DNA from: Sphingobium sp. WTD-1
GTDB lineage: Bacteria > Pseudomonadota > Alphaproteobacteria > Sphingomonadales > Sphingomonadaceae
Direction: 5' to 3'
DNA: 64,000 nucleotides
Assembly (NCBI RefSeq): GCF_030128825.1
Contig: NZ_CP119127.1
Span: 664,001-728,000 of the forward strand
Within the stretch, counting starts at the first letter, position 1; each line of letters opens with the position of its first letter. The notes below the pieces were generated by a model that did not search any database, was not told where the DNA came from, and saw only the letters and a list, made by a program, of their open reading frames with translations. A program made the position numbers and the translations under genes. Of this stretch, positions 46,171 through 53,040 are shown piece by piece.

Positions 46171-46290
46171 GGTACCAGCCCGCTCCCCCGCCCAACCACC
46201 CGATACAGTGTCATCCTGTCGGGTGGTTGGGCGGGGGAGCGGGCTGGTACCGCGCTGAAAAATCGCTCTTTCGCGATTTTCCAAACAGGC
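46171..46290. repeat. Modular hairpin repeat, copy B
   Basis: Long stem with perfect 33-base arms at 46171-46203 and 46219-46251 (GGTACCAGCCCGCTCCCCCG and on), loop exactly 15 bases, followed by AAAATCGC-TCTTTC-GCGATTTT (46259-46280) and CCAAACAGGCTC. Read on the minus strand it is the same module order as copy A at 36697-36832, but the arms differ at many positions and still pair. It lies between convergent pspF and the dehydrogenase gene. Confidence 0.8.
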
Positions 46291-46292
46291 TC

Positions 46293-47171
46293 TTACCGGG
46301 TCGGGACGGGTTCCGGCCCCGAATAATCATAGAAGCCCCTGCCGGTCTTGCGGCCATACCAGCCGGCCTCGACATATTTGACCAGCAGCGGCGCCGGGCG
46401 ATATTTGGGATCGCCGGTGGTGGTAAGGAAGACGTTGAGGATTTCGAGCGCGGTGTCGAGGCCGACGAAATCGAGCAGGGTCAGCGGCCCCATCGGATGG
46501 TTGAGGCCAAGCTTGCAGCCCTGGTCGATGTCGGTGACACTGCCGACACCCTCACCCAGCACGAACACCGCCTCGTTCAGCATCGGCAGCAGGATGCGGT
46601 TCACCACGAAGCCGGGCGCGTCAAAGGCATGGACCGTGGTCTTGCCGATCTTCGCGGCGAAACCCTCGACCGCGGCGACCGTCTCGGGCGAGGTGGCGAG
46701 GCCGCCAATGACCTCGACCAGCACCATCACCGGCACCGGATTGAAGAAATGGACGCCGACGAAGCGGCTGGCGTCGGGCGCGGCCTGGGCGAGGCGGGTG
46801 ATCGGGATGGACGAGGTGTTGGTGGCGAGGATGGCGTCGGGCGCCAGGATCTTGCCGACATTGGTGAAGATGGTGCGCTTGACCTCTTCCCGCTCGGTCG
46901 CGGCCTCGATCACCAGCTGGGCGCCGGCGAGCGGCGCGATCTCGCCGACCGGGGTGATGCGGGCAAGCGCGGCATCGGCATCGGCCTGGCTGATCTTTTC
47001 CTTTTCGACCGCGCGGGCCAGCAGCTTGGCAATGCCAGCCTTGCCCTTTTCGGCGCGGGGCAGGTCGATGTCGGACAGGATCACGTCATAGCCGGCCTGG
47101 GCGGCGACCTGGGCAATGCCCGCCCCCATCTGGCCGGCGCCGATCACGCCCACGGTCTTTATGTCGGTCAT
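46293..47171 (-). CDS. 3-hydroxybutyryl-CoA dehydrogenase family enzyme
   Basis: 292 aa. It oxidises 3-hydroxyacyl-CoA with NAD(P). The Rossmann motif [20 protein letters not shown], catalytic His and Asn in [20 protein letters not shown], and the C-terminal domain with [36 protein letters not shown] are complete. Family members act in butyrate/polyhydroxybutyrate, phenylacetate or fatty acid pathways; neighbours do not decide between them. ATG 47171. Confidence 0.93.
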   Translation of the reverse strand: MTDIKTVGVIGAGQMGAGIAQVAAQAGYDVILSDIDLPRAEKGKAGIAKLLARAVEKEKISQADADAALARITPVGEIAPLAGAQLVIEAATEREEVKRTIFTNVGKILAPDAILATNTSSIPITRLAQAAPDASRFVGVHFFNPVPVMVLVEVIGGLATSPETVAAVEGFAAKIGKTTVHAFDAPGFVVNRILLPMLNEAVFVLGEGVGSVTDIDQGCKLGLNHPMGPLTLLDFVGLDTALEILNVFLTTTGDPKYRPAPLLVKYVEAGWYGRKTGRGFYDYSGPEPVPTR

Positions 47172-47338
47172 GTCCCATTCTCCTCACCAAATGTTCGTTC
47201 CAGTCACCCCTACCGACAAGTAAGGCCACGCGCCAAGCCCCTTCGCGGGCGGCGAACGGGCCATCGCGACGGATGGATGGTTCGCCCGCGCGATTTTCCG
47301 CCTTTGCGCGAACCGCACGCCATGCTTAATAGCCGCCC

Positions 47339-47809
47339 ATGCCCCTTGCCGATCCCCTGCCAGCGCCCGCATCCGGACGGTTCATCGCCGCCGTGCATCA
47401 TTTCCCGCTGCGCATCTATTTCGAGGATACGGACCTGTCGGGGCTGGTTTATCACGCCAATTATCTGCGCTATATGGAGCGCGCCCGGTCCGACATGCTG
47501 CGCATCGCCGGCATCGACCAGCGCGCCAATCATGAAGGCGGCGAAGGCGTCTATGCCGTCACCGACCTGAAACTCGCCTATCGCCGTCCCGCCCGGCTGG
47601 ACGATGACCTGATGGTCGTCAGCCAGGTGATGGAGGTGCGGGCCGCCAGCTGCGTCATTCAGCAAAGAGTCATGCGCGGCGAGGACATATTGACCGACGG
47701 CGTCATCACCGTCGCCTATCTGACACCCCAGGGACGACCGCAGCGCCAGCCGCGCCCCTGGATCGAGATTTTCAGCCGTTTGATGCGAGGGGAAGACATC
47801 CACCCATGA
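47339..47809 (+). CDS. ybgC: Tol-Pal associated acyl-CoA thioesterase YbgC
   Basis: 156 aa hot-dog fold thioesterase. The active-site signature is YFEDTDLSGLVYHANYLRYM with the catalytic aspartate, followed by ERARSDML. YbgC heads the tol-pal operon in many proteobacteria and probably acts on phospholipid-linked acyl groups at the inner membrane. Its stop overlaps the tolQ start (ATGA). Confidence 0.93.
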   Translation: MPLADPLPAPASGRFIAAVHHFPLRIYFEDTDLSGLVYHANYLRYMERARSDMLRIAGIDQRANHEGGEGVYAVTDLKLAYRRPARLDDDLMVVSQVMEVRAASCVIQQRVMRGEDILTDGVITVAYLTPQGRPQRQPRPWIEIFSRLMRGEDIHP

Positions 47810-48524
47810 ACCTGTCCATGCCTGACGTCGGCGCCGCCGTTGGCGCCGCAGCCGACGCCGCCACCATTTCGCCGCTCGCCCTGTTCCTGCAGGCCGACAT
47901 CGTCGTGAAGGGGGTGATGCTGGGCCTGTTGCTGGCCAGCATCTGGACCTGGGCGATCATCATCGGCTTCAGCTTCACCCTGCGCAAGGCGAGCAAGCAG
48001 AGCCGCGCGTTCGAGGCGGATTTCTGGAAGGCGGACGATATTGACCGTTTCTATGAAGCCCGCGGCAAGGCCGAATTCCCGGCCGCCAAGGTGATGGCCG
48101 CCGGCGTCACCGAATGGCGCCGCTCCACCGCGCAGAAGGTGATCGACCGCGACGGCACGCGCGACCGGCTGGCGACCAGCATGTCGAGCACGATCGCGGC
48201 CGAGGTCGACCGCCTGTCGGACCGGCTGAACATCCTGGCGACGGTCGGTTCGGTTGCGCCGTTCGTCGGCCTGTTCGGCACCGTGTGGGGCATCATGCGC
48301 GCCTTCACCTCGATCGCCGCCGCGCAGAACAGCTCGCTCGCCGTCGTGGCGCCGGGCATTGCCGAGGCCCTGTTCGCGACCGCGATCGGCCTGTTCGCCG
48401 CCATCCCGGCGGTGATTGCCTACAACCGGTTCAGCCATGGCATCAACCGGATGGAATCGCGCCTCAACCGCTTTGCCGATGGCTTCTACGCGACGCTGAG
48501 CCGCGAGCTTGAGGCCCAACGCTG

Positions 48525-48525
<1 letters not shown>
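47806..48525 (+). CDS. tolQ: Tol-Pal motor protein TolQ
   Basis: 239 aa inner-membrane protein related to ExbB/MotA, three transmembrane helices: GVMLGLLLASIWTWAIIIGF, ILATVGSVAPFVGLFGTVWG and EALFATAIGLFAAIPAVIAY. With TolR it forms the proton channel that energises TolA. It is coupled on both sides (ATGA with ybgC, TGATG with tolR). Confidence 0.95.
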
Positions 48526-48995
<470 letters not shown>

Positions 48996-49013
48996 GGGCC
49001 ATAGGTCAAACCG

Positions 49014-49985
49014 ATGGAACGCGCGGAAAAAATCGGCCTTGGCGTTGCGACGGCAGGACATGTCCTGCTGTTCGGCCTGCTGTCGGCCGGGTTCCTGGCG
49101 ACGCCCAATCCGCTTAAGCTGAACAGCCCGCCGATGGATGTCAGCCTGGTGGACGAGGTGGCGCTGCAATCGACCGCGCCGCGCATTTCGACCGAGCCGC
49201 CACCGCCCAGCGTCGCGCCTGAGAAGGGCCCGACCGAGGATGCCGCGCCCGCCGCCCAGCCCGAGCCGGCCCCCATGCCCGAGCCGACCCCGGCGCCGCC
49301 CAAGCCAAAGCCGGTCCCGCCCAAGGAGGTCGCGAAGCCCGCGCCGCCCAAGCCGAAACCGACGCCACCGAAGAAGGAAACGCCCAAGGCGGCGCCCAAG
49401 CCCAAGCCGGCACCCGAAAAGCCGGCAGAAAAGCCCAGGGCGAAGCCGGTGCCGGAGAAGCCCAAGGCAGCGGCCGCCGCGCCGGCCAAGGCCAGCGCCA
49501 AGCCCGCGCCCAAGGCCGCCAAGCCGGCGGCCGCATCGGGATCGGGCAAGGCCGCGGCCAAGCCCAAGGGATCGCTGCTGGGCAATGATTTCCTCAAAGG
49601 CATCGACACCAGCGCCGACGCGCCGCGCAAGCCGGCCGCCGCGCCACAGGCCACCGCCATGGGGCCGCAGCAGAAGGCCGCGCTCGACGCCGAGATCCGC
49701 CGGCAATTGAAGCCCAACTGGCGCCCGCCGTCAGGCGCGGATGCCGATCAGCTGGTGACCCTGCTGGAAGTGCGGCTGGACAAGAATGGCGCGGTAATCG
49801 GTACGCCCGAAGTGATCGACCAGTTGGGCGTCACCGCCAGCAACCGGCCCCAGGCCAAGCTGCATGCGGAGCGCGCGATCCAGGCGGTGAAGCTCGCTTC
49901 GCCCTTCCGCAATTTGCCGCCCGAATATTATGAACAATGGAAATGGCTGCGGCCACTCCGCTTTGACGCGAGGCTGACCCGATGA
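49014..49985 (+). CDS. tolA: Cell envelope protein TolA
   Basis: 323 aa. One N-terminal transmembrane helix (IGLGVATAGHVLLFGLLSAG) is followed by a Pro/Ala/Lys-rich spacer (about residues 60-205) that replaces the long alanine helix of enteric TolA, then a folded C-terminal domain (QQKAALDAEIRRQLKPNWRP through ASPFRNLPPEYYEQW) that binds TolB/Pal. The spacer composition also creates long spurious ORFs in other frames. It starts 18 bases after tolR and overlaps tolB by ATGA. Confidence 0.9.
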   Translation: MERAEKIGLGVATAGHVLLFGLLSAGFLATPNPLKLNSPPMDVSLVDEVALQSTAPRISTEPPPPSVAPEKGPTEDAAPAAQPEPAPMPEPTPAPPKPKPVPPKEVAKPAPPKPKPTPPKKETPKAAPKPKPAPEKPAEKPRAKPVPEKPKAAAAAPAKASAKPAPKAAKPAAASGSGKAAAKPKGSLLGNDFLKGIDTSADAPRKPAAAPQATAMGPQQKAALDAEIRRQLKPNWRPPSGADADQLVTLLEVRLDKNGAVIGTPEVIDQLGVTASNRPQAKLHAERAIQAVKLASPFRNLPPEYYEQWKWLRPLRFDARLTR

Positions 49986-51316
49986 CGACGACCCTGCTCC
50001 GCCGCCTGGCCGCGGCGACCGCCGCCCTGCTCGCCTTCACCGCCATGCCCGCGCTGGCGCAGCTGTCGGTCGACGTGACCGGCGATATCGACAGCAATTT
50101 GAAGATCGCGGTGCCCGCCCTGCCGGCGCAGCAGGATGTGGCGACCCCGGCCGGCACCGCCACTGAACTGGGCCGCAAGATCGCCGAGGTGATCGCCACC
50201 GACCTCAAGGGATCGGGCCTGTTCGATCCGTCCGGCCCGGCCGGCATGCCAGCGCTCGCTTTCCCGGAAGTGACCAATCCGGTCTATGACAAATGGGGTG
50301 CCTATCAGGCGCTGGTGCAGGGCTTTGTCCGCACCACCGGCGGCGAGGCCGACATCACTGTGGGCTGCTATCTCTACGACGTGGCGCTGAAGCAGGAACT
50401 GACGCGCCAGGGCTATGTCGTCGCGCCGCGCGACTGGCGCCGCGCCGCGCATAAATGCGCTGACGCCATTTATGCCCGGCTGTCGGGCGAGAGCCCCTTC
50501 TTCGACAGCCGCATCGCCTATATCGCCGAGAGCGGCCCCAAGGATAACCGCGTCAAGCGCCTCGCCATCATGGATTCCGATGGCGCCAACCACCGCTTCA
50601 TCACCAATGGCCAGTCGATCGCCCTGACCCCGCGCTTCTCGCCCGATTACAAGTCGATCGTCTATGTGAGCTATCTGGGCAGCCGGGTGCGCATCTATGT
50701 CTATGACATCGGCACCGGGCAGCAGCGGCTGGTGACCGAAAGCAACAACACGACCTTCGCGCCGCGCTGGTCGCCCGATGGCCGCAACATCCTGTTTTCG
50801 ATGGCGGTGTCGGGCAATACCGATATCTATCGCGTATCGGCCCAGGGCGGCGCGCCGGTGCGGCTGACCAATTCGCCGGGCATCGATGTCGGCGGTTCCT
50901 ATTCGCCGGACGGTCGCCAGATCGTGTTCGAAAGCGACCGGTCGGGCGGGCAGCAAATCTATGTGATGAATGCCGATGGATCGAACCAGCGCCGCATCAG
51001 CCATGGCGGCGGCCGCTATGCGACGCCCGAATGGAGCCCGCGCGGCGACCTCATTGCCTTCACCAAGCTGTCGGGCGATTTCAAGATCGCGGTGATGACG
51101 CCGAGCGGCGACAATGAGCGCATCCTGACCAATGGCTGGCAGGACGAGCAGCCGACCTGGTCGCCCAATGGCCGCGTGCTGCAATTCTTCCGCACCACGC
51201 CGGGCCGCCAGGGCAGCAGCCAGGTGTGGCAGGTCGACCTGACCGGCGTGAACGAACGGCGCATCCCGACTCCGCTCAGCGGCTCCGACCCGGCCTGGGG
51301 TCCGTTGCTGCCATAA
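49982..51316 (+). CDS. tolB: Tol-Pal periplasmic protein TolB
   Basis: 444 aa. A signal peptide (TLLRRLAAATAALLAFTAMP..ALAQ) precedes an N-terminal domain (about 25-165) and a six-bladed propeller with repeated SPDGR/WSPDGRNI-type WD-like motifs. It binds Pal and TolA in the periplasm. Coupled to tolA by ATGA. Confidence 0.96.
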   Translation: MTTTLLRRLAAATAALLAFTAMPALAQLSVDVTGDIDSNLKIAVPALPAQQDVATPAGTATELGRKIAEVIATDLKGSGLFDPSGPAGMPALAFPEVTNPVYDKWGAYQALVQGFVRTTGGEADITVGCYLYDVALKQELTRQGYVVAPRDWRRAAHKCADAIYARLSGESPFFDSRIAYIAESGPKDNRVKRLAIMDSDGANHRFITNGQSIALTPRFSPDYKSIVYVSYLGSRVRIYVYDIGTGQQRLVTESNNTTFAPRWSPDGRNILFSMAVSGNTDIYRVSAQGGAPVRLTNSPGIDVGGSYSPDGRQIVFESDRSGGQQIYVMNADGSNQRRISHGGGRYATPEWSPRGDLIAFTKLSGDFKIAVMTPSGDNERILTNGWQDEQPTWSPNGRVLQFFRTTPGRQGSSQVWQVDLTGVNERRIPTPLSGSDPAWGPLLP

Positions 51317-51336
51317 GTTTTCCACAGCTTTTCTAA

Positions 51337-51356
51337 CCGATAGGGAACCCTATCGG
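51337..51356 (+). terminator. Hairpin between tolB and pal
   Basis: CCGATAGGG-AA-CCCTATCGG, 9-base arms, 20 bases after tolB; followed directly by a promoter-like TTGACA. It probably separates or attenuates tolB transcription from that of pal. Confidence 0.5.
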
Positions 51357-51357
51357 G

Positions 51358-51386
51358 TTGACAGCGTAACGATTTTTACCAACCAT
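51358..51386 (+). promoter_or_regulatory. Promoter-like pair for pal
   Basis: A consensus -35 TTGACA (51358-51363) and a weak -10 AACCAT (51381-51386) with a 17-base spacer, 50 bases before the pal ATG. It would give pal, a very abundant lipoprotein, its own transcript in addition to read-through from the tol operon. Confidence 0.55.
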
Positions 51387-51435
51387 GTTGTTGCCCGTCC
51401 GGGTGGCAGCTTGGCGATATCCTTAGGAGACCCCG

Positions 51436-51948
51436 ATGAAGATCACCCGGCCCCTGCTCATGGCAACCGCCGTCCTGGCCCTCGCCGCCTGTTCGAAGAA
51501 GCCGCCGGCCGAACTGCCGCCGGCACCGGGTGGCAGCGACACGACCCAGACGGGCGGCTCCACCGGCCAGACCGGCCCGGTCAAGGGCAGCCAGGAAGAT
51601 TTCGTCGCGTCGGTTTCGTCCGACCGCATCTTCTTTGGCCTCGACCAATATGATGTCGATGCCGAGGATCAGGCGACGTTGCAGAGCCAGGCCGCCTGGC
51701 TGCAGCAGAACCCCAATGTCCGCATTACCATCGAAGGTCATGCCGACGAACGCGGCACCCGCGATTACAATATCGCACTGGGCGACCGTCGCGCCAATGC
51801 GGCCAAAAATTATCTCGCATCGCTGGGCATTTCGCCCAGCCGCATCAATACCGTGAGCTATGGCAAGGAACGGCCGGCCGCTCTGGGTTCGGACGAGGCA
51901 AGCTGGGCGCAGAACCGCCGCGCAGTGACCGTTACCGTCCAATATTGA
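51436..51948 (+). CDS. pal: Peptidoglycan-associated lipoprotein Pal
   Basis: 170 aa outer-membrane lipoprotein. The signal peptide ends at lipobox LAAC with Cys19 lipidated. A Gly/Thr/Pro linker leads to the OmpA-like peptidoglycan-binding domain (ITIEGHADERGTRDYNIALG, DRRANAAKNYLASLG). It ties the outer membrane to peptidoglycan and is pulled by TolA through TolB at the division site. No cpoB/ybgF gene follows, unlike in many proteobacteria. ATG 51436 has a TAGGAGACC site. Confidence 0.96.
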   Translation: MKITRPLLMATAVLALAACSKKPPAELPPAPGGSDTTQTGGSTGQTGPVKGSQEDFVASVSSDRIFFGLDQYDVDAEDQATLQSQAAWLQQNPNVRITIEGHADERGTRDYNIALGDRRANAAKNYLASLGISPSRINTVSYGKERPAALGSDEASWAQNRRAVTVTVQY

Positions 51949-51976
51949 TCCCCGTCGGGTCGCGACTGACGGCTAT

Positions 51977-52004
51977 GGGCCCGCCGATTTCGATCGGCGG
52001 GCCC
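51977..52004 (+). terminator. Intrinsic terminator of the tol-pal operon
   Basis: GGGCCCGCCGAT-TTCG-ATCGGCGGGCCC, perfect 12-base arms closed by a stable TTCG tetraloop, followed by TTATGTTTTT. It is 28 bases after the pal stop. Confidence 0.9.
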
Positions 52005-52062
52005 TTATGTTTTTGGGCCGACCGCGATCATTGCTCCATCGTTGCGAAATTCGTTTCCGATA

Positions 52063-52089
52063 TGTGGGACGACCCTATATATGGGACGA
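52063..52089 (+). promoter_or_regulatory. Two direct copies of a TGTGGGACGA-like box before the IclR gene
   Basis: TGTGGGACGA (52063-52072) and TATGGGACGA (52080-52089), 17 bases apart, flank CCCTATATATGG, a 12-mer found again at 56163-56174 before the CE12 esterase gene. The same decamer type recurs in the TonB receptor promoter, at 56190 and around 59099-59144. Candidate autoregulatory operator of the IclR protein. Confidence 0.55.
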
Positions 52090-52110
52090 AAACAGGAAGC
52101 GAAAAAACAT

Positions 52111-52887
52111 ATGCAAGATGGCGAAGAGAAGCAGGAACAGGGCGTTAAGGGCACGCAGACGCTGATGCGCGCGCTCGATATCATGGACGAGGTGATCGAC
52201 GGACCGATCCGTGCCGCCGATCTGGCCCGCAAGCTGGGCATGAGCAAGACCACCGCACACCGGCTAGTGCAGGCGCTGAAATCGCGCGACTATCTGGCGG
52301 TGACGCGCAACGGCTTCGCGCTTGGCCCCAAGCTGTTGCAACTGGGCGTGCTGGCGACCGAGCAGATCGACTATGTCCGCGTCGCCCGCCCGTTCATGGA
52401 ATTGCTGTCGGAAAAGACCGGCTTTTGCGTGTTCGTGGGCAAGCGCGAGGGCGACTGGTCGCGCCATCTGGACCGGGTGACCGGCAACCAGCGGCTGCGC
52501 GTCGCGACCGCGCCGGGCGATCGTCGTCCGGTCGCCGAAACCGGCCTGGGCAAGGCGCTGCTGCTGGACGAGGATGAGGCGACCTGGGAACGGCTCTATG
52601 TCGAGGCCAAGGGCGGCGAGGCCAGCCGCAAGCAGATCGACGCCTATATTGCCGAGATGCGGGTCCACAAGGCGCGCGGCGAAGTGCTGCACGACAGCGA
52701 ACTGGGCGATGGCGTGCGGTCGATCGCGGTGCCGGTGCGCGATGCCAAGGGACAGATCTGCGTCGCCATCTCGATCGCGAGCGCGGCCCATTATCTGACC
52801 GACGATGTCCGCCCGGCGCTGGCCGAGCAGGTGATGAAGTCGGCCGAACAGATCAGCGCCGCCGTGGGCTTCAGCGGCCAGCGCTGA
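52111..52887 (+). CDS. IclR-family transcriptional regulator of the pectin locus
   Basis: 258 aa from ATG 52111 (MQDGEEKQEQG), preceded by AGGAAG; an ATG at 52081 in the same frame lies inside the candidate operator and lacks a ribosome site. Residues ~13-75 are the winged helix (TLMRALDIMDEVIDGPIRAA, LARKLGMSKTTAHRLVQALK). Residues ~90-258 are the effector domain (TGFCVFVGKREGDWSRHLDR, AETGLGKALLLDEDEATWE, SIAVPVRDAKGQICVAISIA). KdgR-type IclR proteins control pectin use in other bacteria, and here the gene opens the pectin cluster. Effector not known. Confidence 0.9.
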   Translation: MQDGEEKQEQGVKGTQTLMRALDIMDEVIDGPIRAADLARKLGMSKTTAHRLVQALKSRDYLAVTRNGFALGPKLLQLGVLATEQIDYVRVARPFMELLSEKTGFCVFVGKREGDWSRHLDRVTGNQRLRVATAPGDRRPVAETGLGKALLLDEDEATWERLYVEAKGGEASRKQIDAYIAEMRVHKARGEVLHDSELGDGVRSIAVPVRDAKGQICVAISIASAAHYLTDDVRPALAEQVMKSAEQISAAVGFSGQR

Positions 52888-52914
52888 ATTTCCTTTCGTC
52901 CCAAACAAGAAAAT

Positions 52915-52943
52915 GGGCACGGTTACCATTGGTAACCGTGCCC
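52915..52943 (+). terminator. Terminator hairpin after the IclR gene
   Basis: GGGCACGGTTACC-ATT-GGTAACCGTGCCC, perfect 13-base arms, 28 bases after the stop. No T-run directly follows on the plus strand (GCCAGATAAAAATGG), yet the stem is very stable. Confidence 0.65.
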
Positions 52944-52956
52944 GCCAGATAAAAAT

Positions 52957-53018
52957 GGAGCCTGATTCACGCCTTCGGTGAAAGCGCAAAGCGCTTCCAC
53001 CTCAGACGATCAGGCTCC
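52957..53018 (-). terminator. Branched hairpin after the TonB receptor gene
   Basis: Outer stem GGAGCCTGAT (52957-52966) with ATCAGGCTCC (53009-53018); inside are TTCAC-GCCTTCG-GTGAA and AAGCGC-AAA-GCGCTT hairpins, so it can fold as a three-way junction. On the minus strand it is followed by ATTTTTATC, consistent with termination of the receptor gene. Its sequence style is that of a mobile extragenic repeat. Confidence 0.65.
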
Positions 53019-53040
53019 AAGGTTGGGGAGGACTGGGAAA

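Noticed and set aside
52889..52905. TCGTCCCAAA just after the IclR stop as another regulatory box
   Set aside because: It fits the motif partly, but lies at a gene end between two terminators, with no promoter to control; not counted as evidence.
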